Origin: Synaphobranchus kaupii
Taxonomy: Eukaryota; Chordata; Actinopteri; Anguilliformes; Synaphobranchidae
Direction of reading: 5' to 3'
Assembly (NCBI GenBank): GCA_029718625.1
Contig: CM056379.1
Span: 51,233,579-51,297,578 of the forward strand
Length of the DNA: 64,000 nucleotides
Shown here: positions 33,230-45,205 of the stretch, in pieces
Position numbering within the stretch: the stretch's first letter is position 1
Layout of the letters: the number at the start of each line of letters is the position of its first letter
Translations under genes and position numbers: made by a program
Notes under the pieces: generated by a model
What the model saw: only the letters and a program-made list of their open reading frames with translations
What the model was told of the DNA's origin: nothing
Database searches by the model: none

Positions 33230-34391
33230 CCATTCTAACTTGTTGTCCAAGTGGACTCCTAAGTAGCCTATTTATATGAATACATAATGTCCACTGGCTG
33301 TGCATTGATGAAGAGCCTATTTATATGAATACACAATGTCTACTGGCTGTGCATTGATGAAGCGCCTATTTATATGAATACACAATGTCCACTGTCTGTG
33401 CATTGATGAAGAGCCTATTTATATGAATACACAATGTCCACTGGCTGTGCATTGATGAAGATGGGGGTCAAAATATCTTTCTTATTAAAATCAATTATAA
33501 GCTCCTTTTGTCTTGGTAGGTTGAGAAAATTGGCCTTGCACCACTTAACAAAGCTGTTTACCTCCTGTCTGTAATATCATCACCCTTGGAAATACGCCCT
33601 ACTACTATGCAGATGATAGGTTGTGTTCTTATGGCTACAGTCTGAAGTGTAGTATACAATAAAAATAAAAATGGAGATAAAACTGTGCCCTTTGGAGCTC
33701 CAGTATAGGTCTGAATAATCTCTGAAGTATTGCTGTTCATTCTCACAAACTGAGGCCTTGCAGTAAGATAATTCATGACCCATGCCACTTGTTGACTTAT
33801 GCAAATTAAAACTCATTTGTTTCTGTGCTGAGATGATGCTGAATTGTGTTAAATGCACTCGAGAAATCAAAAAGCATGATTCTCACACAGCTTTGTGCTC
33901 TTTCAAGGTGAGTGCACATGGTGTGAAGCATGTATACAGCAGGGCATTATCAACTCCCACCATCTTCCTATGCAAATTGTAAAGGATCCTGAAAGGCACT
34001 AACCTGTTCACTAAAATGACTGAGGACCACTCTCTCAAAACATTGCATAATCTGTAAGATCAAGGCTAGAGGCTGGAAGTCTTTCAAAAGCTGGGCATTA
34101 GGTTTCTTAGGAACCGGTACTATGCAGGACTTTTTTCAGTCTGATGGTATCTTAGAAGTGGAAAGAAACAGTGAGTATAATGCAGGCCATGTCACAGAGC
34201 TGGTCTGCACAGACTTTTAGGACTTGAGCCATGACCCCATCAGGACCAACGACCATATTCAAATTCAATCTCCTGAGCTGGGAGTGAACTTCATCAGTAG
34301 TAGTGAGTGTAATAGGAGGGTAAGAGGACACATCATCATCTCTTTCGGTCAGACTATAGAATCCAAACGCAGGACACAGGAGACAGGACAC
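33230..34391 (-). pseudogene. LINE reverse transcriptase remnant
   Basis: From 34391 downward the frame has DDVSSYPPITLTTTDEV and GPDGV, then VLKVCADQL, all typical of the RT entry region of jockey-superfamily LINEs. At 33788-33558 it shows MAWVMNYLTARPQFVRMN and GAPKGTVLSPFLFLLYT, the conserved GxPQGTVLSP-type motif. The next part (NAQPVDIV) is repeated four times by a 49-bp minisatellite. Several frameshifts and stops separate these parts; the central YADD-type motif is not intact (ICIVVGRISK follows instead). No active enzyme can be made. Confidence 0.75.
33267..33462 (+). repeat. 49-bp minisatellite, 4 copies
   Basis: Unit cctatttatatgaatacaca... ending gcattgatgaag, starting at 33267, 33316, 33365 and 33414 with a few substitutions. 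On the minus strand one copy encodes the PIFINAQPVDIV region of the LINE. Confidence 0.92.
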
Positions 34392-34399
34392 AAAATGCA

Positions 34400-34699
34400 G
34401 AGAATGGGGTTTTAACGATGTTCAGGAGGGCAGGAGGCAGGCAGGCAAGGCGGGTGAGTAGGGACAGGGCTAACCGGGCCAGTATAGCTAGGCTGGGCAG
34501 GCAGGGAGAGGAGAGGGGGACTAGCTGGGCTGGAATAGCTAGGCTGGGCAGACAGGTAGGCAGGGCGGGCAGGTGGGGCAGATGGGCAAGGCAGGCAGGA
34601 CAGGCAGGCAGGCTGGCAGGCAGAGAGGCAGGAACCGGATGGTGAAAATGGACTGTACAGATTGGAGCCTGCAACCACACCCACCCACCCACCCACCCA

Positions 34700-34744
<45 letters not shown>

Positions 34745-34880
34745 CCAGAGGGGAGAGCTGGAGGAGCACTGGGACTGGAGCTGGCGCTGGGGGGGGGGCA
34801 GGAACGGTGGACCGTGACACACTCAAAGCAGAAAATGTAGAGTAAACTTTGTTTGGATGAAAAATCCACACAATCAAACC
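34400..34880. repeat. GGCAGGCA-type low-complexity block with CA run
   Basis: 34418-34660 is made of ggcaggcag-like units with variants, followed by a cccaccca stretch and an uninterrupted CA run (about 34700-34743) and a G run near 34790. Long frames on both strands here are translation of simple repeats. The block interrupts the LINE. Confidence 0.85.
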
Positions 34881-35150
34881 TTGCAAAAAAGTATAAGAAC
34901 TGACACCAGAAGACCCCATTTCGTTACACACACCCCTAGTATTACAGTTCTGAAGCTGCCCCTCCAGTCTATTGCTTTTAGGCATTCTTTCCCTGTCTGA
35001 TAACTATTTTTCAGTTATTTTGTGCACCCTTAATTCTGATCTTATCACCACTGGAGAATTCCATTCTCTTCTCATCTAGAGACACTTTAACCTCTTTAGA
35101 GACCCAGGGCTTTTATTTATTAAAAAAATTAAAAAAAAGTACTTATAGGC

Positions 35151-37274
35151 CTACTTTTACATGGGACAATATTTTGTCAACATTAAAACTAATATAGCCA
35201 GTAATGCATTCAGATAGTTTCAATGTTATCTTTCCCCTCCGTGAAAACAGTCCAATCTGTGCACTCAAAAACAAGCTCTGCTCTCCTCACAAATCTCCTC
35301 TGACCACACACGAACTGTGATGGTTGGGGGTTGGCGACGTACGAGGGGAGTTTATATAATACAATTGGGCATCAGTGCATTAAAATATCACTACAGTGGT
35401 AAGAGATAGCCAGTGTTCACTGATAATAAAATGCTGGATTTGTCAACACGGAGCGACTCGCGAGGCTGCTGACGTTATTAGCGAATCGAACGTTAACCTT
35501 GTGAGCTACAGCTTATCAAATATTGCCCAGCTTATCAATTATTTTATTGTAGCCTATTATTTTTGAGGCACATTTGATCAAAGAGCTGCCACCAGGCCAC
35601 TGGAGCCGAGCAAGGTACGAAATCGCGAGTGACCATTGACCAATTCAATTCTTTTATTCACGCTCCCCCCGAGACTCCCCGCGCGGTGGAAGAGTCCATG
35701 CAGCCATACCACGCAGCTCCAAAAGAAAAACAAAAAGCAAACGTCTATCAAAAATGCATTTTGTCATTTTTTTCCGAGAGCATAAGAAAATGCAAACATC
35801 GTATCAAAAATCCATTTACCCATGTTCCCATTTTTCCGAGAGCAAAAAAGTAGAAAATCTGAATATTGCACCCACTTTTCAACTTTTCATTGTGAATTAA
35901 GACAAACGAATTTTAAAATGATAAGCGGTACACGGACCGTGTAGCAGCACGAGCGCCCTATATACAAATATAACGGGAATGTAGAATACAATTTGAAATT
36001 GCAAGTGACTAATATTTATGTTGCTTTGGAGCCTACCGCCTGCACTGTTAAAAAAAATAAAATAAAATAAAAAACAGTGAAGAGCTGGCAGCAGGGTTAC
36101 TGTAAGATTAAGTTTTACTGTTGCAGAAATTTAGTTTGGTACCGCCATAAACTGCAGATTATTACGGTAAACAAACATTTGTGTGTATTGCAATAGTGGC
36201 AATTTTGATTACAGCCAATTTTGTTAAGAGAATGACTGTTTCATGTTAACAGTTATGGAAAACTTGTAAATCTTGCCAAAATAACCCAGTGTCCTACCTC
36301 AGTGAAGAAACTAAACATGGCCTTTTCAATTATTTGACTTAACAATTTGAGACAAACACAGCTTCTAAGTGCATCTTACAAAACATTTCTTACTTTATTG
36401 TAAAGAAAGTCTTGATTGCCCTTGCAGAACATTTGCACATCATTTGCATGTACATGGGGAAAAATAGACAAGCCCATTTAGGCAAAAGAACTTAAAATGA
36501 ACTTAATCATAACCAAAAAAAATTCATTTGATATTTGTAGTCAAGTTAACACCTGAGTCAAAGCTTTAGAGCTAAAATGTTAAGTAATACAACCACAAGA
36601 AACACTCAAATGATATCAGCATGAACAAATGAACATACATGAATTTTTTTCTAATATGAGGCTGTGTCTGTCCAAAACCATCCAAGTTCTTAACACAAAC
36701 AGATATTAAACACCAACAGACATGACACATTATCAAAATAAAAGAATATGACTGTCCAAAACCTTCCAAGTTGTACATGTGTGTGTGTAGGTGTATGAGG
36801 GCGAGGTGCTTCATGTCCCCTTTAAGTTCCGCACACAAAAAAAAAGTTCTGCACGTGTGTGGTTAAAGCTAGACTATTAATTTGGCTCACAACGCACACC
36901 AAACCGAAAGCCATGTACTGAACGGTTCGGTATGAATACGTGTACCCTTACACCCCTAATGAGAATATTGGACTTTTATTATTCATGACATGCATAGCTA
37001 TTGCTAACATAATGTGGCTTAAGAGGGTAAATAATCCCTCTAAATATGACAGACACCTAATTAAGAACAATTAACAGCTTGTTAAAATTCCAGCATTGCA
37101 ATTATGGTTCAACGAAGACCATCATACACAGTGGTCCCCCAGGACTGAGTTTGAGAACCACTGACGTAGATAACTATAACATTCTATTTTCAAATGTTAT
37201 TCATGACATCATAACGTATTACCTATACTACCTATATCCGCAAATACCTCGACTCGGATGACTACTTTTACTTT
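35151..37274. other. No gene seen; small repeat traces
   Basis: A segment near 35850-35945 (aaagtagaaaatctgaat, then ggtacacggacc) recurs near 27815-27865. A hAT-type end (tgtacccttacacccct) lies at about 36940-36957. At about 37129-37163 cagtggtcccccaggactga runs to gagaaccactg, which looks like two ends of a MITE with almost nothing between. No coding region is supported. Confidence 0.4.
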
Positions 37275-37871
37275 TGATACTTAACTCCTTTGCGGAGAAG
37301 GTGACGCCGGCGGGACCTTTTTGCTCAACTGAGACATTTGTTGCTACTGCAGCCAAACTATTAGTGGAAATCACAAACTCTGTGTTTTAACTTTATTGGT
37401 AGACGATTCGTGACAATTTCTGCTGAATACGGATTTTATAAGTGTCACTATTTCCATTTCCGTAGCAAGTCCATTTAACAAGCAACCCCCCAACTAGTCT
37501 ATACCTACTCATGCGACATAGTGGACAATAGCGTCTATGTTTGAGTTCCTAAATATATTTATTCATCATATAAAATTAGAATGCCGTCATAGCAACAAGA
37601 TAAACCCAACAATAGCCTGATCATATGCCAGAAAAGCTGTGAAAAGCCCTACTTACTCAAATGCACACTCACTGTCTTTTCCAATATGTTTTATAGCCCC
37701 ATTGTTATTTTTGCATTTTGAGTGCATTTCACATACTATAGTGTAATCGTTAAATTTATTTTTTAATGTAGGCTACCGATGTTCATTGAAGATAGAACAT
37801 TTGGCAGCATTTTGCAGATGGTGGAATACTATTTTATGTTCATGTTATCGTACATAATATAGGCTATGGCG
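37275..37871 (-). repeat. Repeat R1 copy B, main part
   Basis: Inverted match to 10890-10501 and then 7790-7580 without the 2.7-kb insertion seen in copy A. It therefore shows the uninterrupted order of R1. At 37871 it is cut by the LINE. Confidence 0.82.
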
Positions 37872-37872
37872 T

Positions 37873-40800
37873 ATTTTTTATTTATTTTTTATTTTTTATT
37901 TAACCTTTATTTAACCAGGATAGGTCCCATTGAGATTAAAAATCTCTTTTACAAGGGAGTCCTGGCCAAGACAGGCAGCAGCACAACATAAAACAAGTTA
38001 TTGAAACAGACACAAAACAAAAAGACAATATTACAATATATAACATCCCAAAGAACAAAGTGCAGTACAAGCCATGTATCCAAGAAATATTAGTTTAAGC
38101 ACCGACACCCCAACGATTCTGTCTCCAGGTCTTTCAAAATGGATTTAAAAGCATTCAAAGAAATCAAATCATGGAGTTTTAAAACAGTCTGCAATATATT
38201 CCAGTCTGAGGGTGCGGAATACCTAAAAGCCCTTTTCCCACTCTCTGTACGAACACTTGGTACAGACAACATATAAAAGTCCTGTGACCGCAAAGAGTAC
38301 TGTCCACTCTTCTGTGAAATATAAATACATAGATAGGATGGGAGCAGCCCAAGAATTGCCTTGTATATAAAAGTATACCAGTGTGTACGCCTGCGGGTTG
38401 CCAGAGCAGGCCATCCTACCCGGGAGTAAAGCTCGCAGTGGTGAGTCAAGGCTTTACAATTCGTGATGAATCTAAGGGAAGCATGATAAGCTGTATCAAT
38501 CATATGCAATGCCTGGGCAGGGGCATGCATATATAAAAGATCCCCATAGTCCAACACAGGTAAAAACGTGGCAGCAACAAGTCTCTTTTTTACATTAAAA
38601 GAAAAACACAACTTGTTTCTAAAATAGAAACTTAATTTAAGCCTCAGTTTTTTCACCAAGCACTGTACATGTGGCTTAAAAGTAAGGGAATCATCAATCA
38701 GAATGCCCAGGTATTTATAGGAGTTAACCTTCTCAATGACCTTTCCCTCAAGAGTGACCACTGAAGGAATATTCTGTGGCCTACTCTTGGCATTAGAAAA
38801 TAACATAAGCTTAGTCTTATTAGCATTGAGAACAAGTTTCAATTGAGACAAGGTGTTCTGAACAACATTAAAAGCACTTTGCAAGTGGTCAGCGGCTTCA
38901 ACAAGGGTTGACGCACAGCAGTAAATAACCGTATCATCAGCATAAAAATGAAAATGAGCATCTGTCACATCTTGACCCAGATCATTTATGTAAATGGTGA
39001 ATAGAAGTGGGCCAAGCACAGAGCCCTGTGGAACACCCTTGTGAACAGACAGAACATCAGAGCAATAACCATCATATTTGACGCACTGAGACCTATCAGT
39101 GAGGTAGTTGGAGAACCAACCAACTGCTTGCTCTGAAAGCCCTATGTTGAAGAGCCTCTGTTTAAGGATAGTATGGTCAACCGTGTCAAAAGCCTTTGAT
39201 AAATCAATAAAAAGAGATGCACAATGTTGCTTTTTATCAAGTGCCGAGGAAATGTCATTTACCACCTTCAAGGCTGCCGTAATGGTGCTATGATTTTTCC
39301 TAAACCCTGATTGAAATGTGGATAAAATGTCATTTAAATATAAAAACTCCTTGAGTTGCTCACTAATCAAACCTTCAAGGATCTTGGATAGTATAGACAA
39401 TTTTGAAATCGGCCTGTAGTTATTTTAAATCGTTGGGTCTCCCCCTTTTAACAAAGGGAGAACAAAAGCAGATTTCCAAATCTTTGGGATTTCCTTATTT
39501 ACCACTGTCAGGTTAAAAATATATGTAAGAGGCTCTGCAATAAAATCAGCTGCCAATTTTAAAAAATAGGGATCAATAAGATCCGGCCCATTTGCTTTTC
39601 CTGTGTCGAGAGCTTTCAGTGCTTTATGTATTTCCTGCACAGTAAACGGTAAAAAACTAAATGGAAGACCACCATTTGAAGGAACATCAGGACAGGGTTT
39701 CACAGGTGCAGAGCAGGATGAATCAACCAGAGAGCCGGAAGATATAAAATGCCCGTTAAAACAGTTCAACATCTCAAGTTTGTCATGAACAGCAACAGTG
39801 TCCTTCATAATACAGGTAGGTAAGGTTTGAGAGATATTACTCACAGAAAGGGATTTAATGGCTTTCCAAAACCTCTTAGGGTCATTTAAACTATCAGTGG
39901 TGACTGACAAATAAAACTCAGACTTTGCTTTTTTGATTAGAGAAGAACATTTGTTTCTCAATTGTCTAAAAACGAGCCAGTCAGTACTAAAACCCGTCAA
40001 CCTTGCCTTAGCCCAAGCTAGGTTGCGCTCACGAATGACATCCGAAAGGTCAGAGGAAAACCAAGGGTTATCCCTCCCTTTAACTCTATACTTCCTAAAA
40101 GGGGCATGTTTATTCACGATATGGGTAAACCGATCATAAAAAAATGACCAGGCTGTCTCAACATCAGGGATCAGCTCAATTCTGCTCCAATTAAAATTAA
40201 ACAAATCATGATAAAACCCTTGTTCATTAAAATGTTTAAGATTCCGCTTACAAATCAAGCGTGGTTTTGTTTTAGGAACCCTGGTATTCCTGACAGCAGC
40301 AATAACACAATGGTCACTTAGGTCGTTGCAGAAAACACCGATAGCAGAAAATTTATGTGGGACATTAGTCAAAATCAGGTCAATTAAAGTAGACTTCTCA
40401 GGGCATTTAGGATTTGGGCGAGTGGGGGAGTTAATCAACTGTGTAAGGTTCAAGGAATCACAAAGAGATTTAAAATCATCAGATACTGGGTTAAGCCAAT
40501 CCCAGTTAAAATCACCAGCTAAAATAATCTCACTATAGTTGAGCCTAAATAAAAGCTCTCTCAAGGACTGCAGCACAGTGAGTGTGGCAGAAGGAGGCCT
40601 ATAGCATCCCACAACAGTTATACAAAGGCCCTTGGCAATTTCCACTTTCAGTGCTAAGAGTTCTAATTGCTTACAGATTGATTCAGACAGAACCACATTT
40701 ACACAAAATGTTGATTTGACATAAATAACAACCCCACCACCTTTCTTTGCTCTGTCAGCACGATAAACATTAAAACCATCAATAAAAATATCCTTATCAA

Positions 40801-41580
40801 GCACAGATTTCGTCAACCAGGTTTCAGAAATAACAACAATATCAGCAGTTGTTGAATTAACCCATATTCTAACCATATCCATTTTAGGTAACAAACTGCG
40901 CACATTTAGATGAATAACTTTTAGACCGGATTGAGATTTAAGATCAGATGGCGTTTGAATGCACTGAAATTCAGGGCCAGGGTTAGGTTGCACATTTCCA
41001 GATATCAATAAGAGTATAAGAATCAGCCACCTTTGCTTAGCAATATTACATGACGATTCCTTTTTAGACAACACTTCAAATGTAAAGTCCACAAGAGATT
41101 TCTCAGAGATAGCAAAATAGTCATTTAAAGCCAAAAGACTTTGGAGGTAACTTACATTCCCTGACAAGTCCTGTGCCAAACGCTTCGGCGTTTGCACCGA
41201 GTGTGCAGCCAGCATAGAGCGAGTGTTTCCATATGCACTGTCCAACCGGTAATATACATCGTGAGATGTACTTATCCGAGAATGATCGCTCACTCGTAAG
41301 TCCCACAGAGTTAACGCGCAGAGTAGTGAGACGAGAACCGTCATTATCTCTGTCCACTGAGGCGATAGTCAGCCAAGGCCTAGCAGACTGCCGGCGGAGC
41401 GGAGAAGGCAAAGAGAGAGAGAGAGAGCAGGCAAGAGCCGGTGTAGATCTGCCGGTGCGCAGGCAACCCAGTCGCAGGCAACCCAGTCGCAGGCAACCCA
41501 CGGGACCCAGGAGACAGGAGCCTCTGCTGGTGGATGGGCTGCTGTAACCTGGGCCTGGGCCTCTGCTGGTGGATGAGCTG
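37873..41580 (-). mobile_element. Nearly complete LINE (L2-like, jockey superfamily)
   Basis: Minus-strand element from about 41580 to 37873. It has a 5' region with small repeats (caacccagtcgcagg at 41465-41500 and cctctgctggtggatg twice), one long ORF interrupted by a single stop, and a 3' UTR (cccattgagattaaaaatct) ending in an A-rich tail, seen as T/A-rich text at 37873-37910. R1 sequence lies on both sides, so the limits are well placed, though a clear target duplication is not visible. Its good preservation suggests a fairly recent insertion. Confidence 0.85.
38090..41344 (-). pseudogene. LINE endonuclease-reverse transcriptase ORF, one stop
   Basis: Starting at the ATG at 41344 the frame runs 639 residues to a TAA at 39427-39425, then continues in the same frame to 38090 (about 1085 codons in all). 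A hydrophobic N terminus is followed by a 2A-like GNVQPNPGP at residues 116-124. Next comes an APE-type endonuclease (IHLNVRSLLPKMD, ISETWL, AGDFNWDWL, SDHC). After the stop is the reverse transcriptase ([36 protein letters not shown], and the catalytic FYADDT). A C-terminal region ends CRCLN. The endonuclease nicks target DNA and the RT copies the element RNA at the nick. No separate ORF1 is seen. Confidence 0.88.
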
Positions 41581-41722
41581 CTTGTCACTTAGGGCATGAC
41601 AAATGCTCATTCCAATTTACTGTGCGCTGATATGTGGTAGATTAAGGTAAAAATTTTCATTTTCAGAGTCATTATGAATAGGAGCATTAAAAAAATTTAA
41701 AAAACTACAGAAAAATGTAATC
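41581..41722 (-). repeat. Repeat R1 copy B, outer part
   Basis: Inverted match to 7580-7455, starting cttgtcacttagggcatgac just after the LINE and ending near gaaaaatgta. It is the other side of the R1 copy split by the LINE. Confidence 0.8.
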
Positions 41723-42316
41723 CCAGGACAAAAGTATACATACTGTAGAGTACAGGGAAAAGTGATTATACTTTGACTTAAGTATAAATTTCCAAGTGGT
41801 ACTTTTACCTGAGTATTGTTTTGTGTGGGTATTTTCACTTTTACACTTTTACTTAAGTAAGGGATCTGTGTACTTCTTCCACCTCTGTCAGTTACTGAGT
41901 TAGCTGGATAACTAAAACCCGGAACCCTCCCAAATCTGGAACATGGACTGAAGTACAAAGAGCTGTTCCGTTTTTTACTCAGTGCAGTTATCTTGCTAAC
42001 TCAGCAATCATGTTTTGTGAAATAGGCTAGTCTACCCCTATGCTCAATCCTAAGACCCCCGTCTTAACATTAACGTACATCCCAATCGTCAACGCCACTC
42101 CAGAGTCTCAACAATAAGGACTTACCCATTTCAACGCCACATTTTTCAATAAACGGCAATGTTCTGTTTAATTTTAGAAAGTAAAAATTACCAGTTTGTC
42201 AGATCGCTAGTTAACGTTACGTAGTGTAAATAAGTAGGTAGTTATGCAAGTTACGTTAGAACCTAGCTAGCACAAAGTAGGATAGAGCTAACATAACTGA
42301 TAGCCTAAAGTGTAAA
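41723..42316. other. No gene seen; hAT MITE end
   Basis: The segment 41740-41888 contains cttttacacttttacttaag and ends ccacctctg, which inverted is CAGAGGTGG, a hAT-type end. The other end was not identified. The rest has no supported feature. Confidence 0.4.
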
Positions 42317-42998
42317 TTACTTAGATTGCAGATTAAGTGCCTGCAACGTATCAAGCAATTTAGTTGGGCACTTCTCACCCACAGAGTCAGACATGAAAGA
42401 CTTGAATTGGATGAGTTCGTTGGCAAAGTTCATGTCCAGGTCTGATGGATATGCAGTGGAGAGTGCATTTACCTTTTCCACTATGACATCACTGTTAGAC
42501 ACCTGGGCCCATATTTATCAAGCTTCTCAGAATTACTCTTAAGAACACTGGTAAGAATTAACTTAGGAGCAAAAAAATTTTTGGCTGAAAGCTGCGCCTG
42601 AAAGTTAGTTATCAAGCATCTTACTCCCACTTTAAGCCAAGTGTAGGACTAAATGTTAAGTGTCAGTCTTAGAGCTGATTCACGACATTTTGCTCTGCCG
42701 CAAACAGCATTTTGGATGACGACATGGGCAAGGACCAATCACTGAATGGATTTCCTTATTTATGAATATTCTCAGATAAATGGCACATTGAGTGGTGAAA
42801 TTCCTCACAGGAGTTTACATTCAACATACATTTGAGAATAAAGAATTTTCAAGAGAATACATTATGATATAGCCTACACATTGGAAATTAAAGATTTCCG
42901 ACACGTTCCAACCATTTCTTAATTATAAATTTGAAACAGGTGTGCTGTTAACAGACTTGCCTATATATATAGCCTAGATTTGTAATCATATCATAGCA

Positions 42999-43261
42999 AT
43001 GGAGTCCAAAAGAAAGCTGAACTGAAGGGAGGAAGTAGCACTACTGATTGCTGAATTGGTGGAACAATGCTAACATGTGATCAAAGGAAAGTTCAGCCCA
43101 ACATTAACCGGCGCTGACAAAAAAAAGGCATGGAAGGACATTTCCAGCGATTTAGATGACCTGCAAGCACTGCAGAGAGAAAAATTAAAACTCAAATTAA
43201 AGTATTGAGATTGCAACATGAATACTACAGCCTAGCACTGAAAAAAAGAAAACACAAGTGA
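42999..43261 (+). pseudogene. Harbinger Myb/SANT-like protein, broken
   Basis: ATG at 42999, then MESKRKLN, a TGA, REEVALLIAELVEQC, a TAA, and HVIKGKFSPTLTGADKKKAW followed by KDI. This is the tri-helical Myb/MADF-like DNA-binding domain that binds Harbinger ends and brings the nuclease into the nucleus. A second piece, LQALQREKLKLK, follows a deletion of the middle. Two stops and the deletion make it non-functional. Confidence 0.7.
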
Positions 43262-43321
43262 CAAATAAAATGGCCTGATAAAACCACTTGTGTGTATTTG
43301 TGATATATTAATTATTAATTA

Positions 43322-44445
43322 TTATGCGTACCCAAAGTGGAGGTTGGCGAAGTGTTGTCTGAAGGCTGCCCCATCACATGGATTGATTTTGCTTGGGGGG
43401 CTGGCATCTCCGGCTCCTCCATCATAGTCATCCTCTGGTGGGGGTGGGATGTTGCACCTCATGCAAATATTATGCAGTATTGCACATGCCATTATGTTAC
43501 GGCACACTCTTTCGGGGGAGTACCGAGTGCAGAATGTGGAATCTGCGCTTCCACTGGCCAATCCCTCTCTCCACCACACTTCTTGTGATACGATGTGCCC
43601 TGTGAAGGGAATTAAAACCTTATTTATAGCCTACATCAGGATACACATACACAGTAGGCTATTTTATTAATGTATTAAACTAAAACAATTGTGTGTGTAT
43701 ATAGGCTACCTGTTGTAGTTGATTTGGGCTTCTGTCAGTGGCATATGGAAAGGGGTGAGCAGCCACCTGCGTAGAGGGTATCCTTTATCTCCGATTAGGT
43801 GACACCCCTGCTGCACAAAGTGCCTTTCGAACAGCTGCTTCAGTCCGCTTTCGTTCAGCATCCGTGCGTCATGGGTAGACCCAGGCCATTTGGGCACCAC
43901 ATCCAAAATGTTGTACTCTGCATCAAACACAACTTGAGTGTTGATGCTGTGGTACCTCTTCCTCTTCACATAAACATTCTCATTTACGCTGGGAGCAATG
44001 ATCTTTATGTAAGTTCCATCAATTGCACCTACTACTCCTGGGAAGCCGGCTACTTGCATGATTGTGTTTGCTTCTGTTGGATTACGTGGGGTGTTGTTGG
44101 GAAATCGATGAAACGCGTGACAATGTGTGGAGCTGTAAGTGCCATAATTGTTTCCATGACAATTCGGCTTATTGATGGTTGTGATGGCCCCAAATCATCA
44201 GCATTGCATTGCTGCATTTTTCCTGTTGCAAGGAAACGAAGCATCATCACCACCTTTAAATTAGCTGAAAACGCATTGCTGCGTAAAGTCAGTGGTGAGA
44301 TGACGTCCCTTACCGAGTCGGTGACAAAGATGATGCCTGCTCTGTCCAAACGATACTGTTTGATTAACTGCGCGTCGTCAAACAATTCAAAAACATTCTT
44401 CCTCTCCTGGAAGGTTCGCGCACGTCTCTGTCTCCTCAGTGCCAT
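43322..44445 (-). pseudogene. HARBI1-like nuclease (transposase), frameshifted
   Basis: The ATG at 44445 opens MALRRQRRARTFQERKNVFE, a helical N-terminal region with LRFLATGKMQQ and the GPSQPSISRIV helix. After a frameshift near 44055 comes the DDE core: GVVGAIDGTYIKI (first Asp), WPGSTHDARML (second Asp), GDKGYPLRRWLLTPF, then an intron at 43709-43600 (GT-AG, phase 2), and SVVERGIGQWKRRF with the Glu. A further frameshift near 43510 precedes NIMACAILHNICM and the end at 43322 (FGYA). All catalytic residues remain. Two frameshifts stop it from being made whole. Confidence 0.85.
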
Positions 44446-44607
44446 CGCAACCCCCTACTGGCAACTCCTAACCACTTGAGAGACCTCTGGAGCTGTCTTA
44501 AATAACTGGGAGAGTAAGAGTGATTCTTAGCTTTAAGAAATGTGATAACGTGCTTTTATACTTAAGTTTGAGAGTAGGAGTAAATTTCATAAATTTTCAG
44601 CACTTAA

Positions 44608-45205
44608 AGGTTGTATCAGCGATTTTGGGTGGAAACATAAATGATCACATTCATCTGATTTTTCCTCACGATCCGCTAGCTGCCCGCCCCATAAGCAGGC
44701 CGTCAAAAAACCGCGTCTCTGTAGGCAGCCTATGCTCCGAGATCGTACACAAAATCAATGGTACTACCAACTACTCAAAACCAAAATAAACAGTATTCCA
44801 ACCAATCACAATGATCTGCACAAACGTGACGTCACTTCTGAAGCGAAATCCCAAACAAACATACTTATGAATAATTATGTTATGTTTTAAAAAATAGTGT
44901 TCAAGCATCCAGAATTATAACCACGTTAATAACGTTTGTAAGAAACCAAACCGTTTGTAAATCCGTCAAGATTTCAGCGAGATAAGAGTATTAGCGTTTG
45001 TGCAGATCATTGTGATTGGTTGGAATACTGTTTATTTTGGTTTTGAGTGGTTGGTAGTACCATTTGTTTTTGTGTACGATCTCGGAGCATAGGCTGCCTA
45101 CAGAGACGCGGTTTTTTGACGGCCTGCTTATGGGGCGGGCAGCTAGCGGATCGTGAGGAAAAAAAAAATCATTTATGTTTCCACCCAAAATCGCTGATAC
45201 AACCT
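44608..45205. mobile_element. piggyBac-like MITE with ~220-bp inverted arms
   Basis: aggttgtatcagcgattttg at the left and caaaatcgctgatacaacct at the right are the ends, with TTAA outside both (44604-44607 and 45206-45209). Complementarity extends through the GC-rich middle of each arm (gatcgtacac..., gcaggccgtcaaaaaaccgc). The 598-bp element has no transposase and lies inside the Harbinger element. Confidence 0.88.

Larger units (their letters stand above)
32391..35150 (-). mobile_element. L2/jockey-type LINE fragment, minus strand
   Basis: On the minus strand, linker sequence before the reverse transcriptase appears near 35100-34930 (WVSKEVKVSLDEKRMEFSSG). The RT follows at 34391-33230, then a C-terminal stretch (KLIKKAGSIIGLTP at about 32730, RFRRSF near 32540). 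It ends with an (ACA)n tail at about 32391-32415. A repeat-rich block (34400-34880) and two minisatellites interrupt it, and the frame is broken many times. Its 3' end lies about 125 bp from the start codon of the RING-like gene. Confidence 0.75.

Noticed and set aside
34354..34985. Several 75-170-residue frames on both strands
   Set aside because: They translate GGCAGGCA-type and CA simple repeats.
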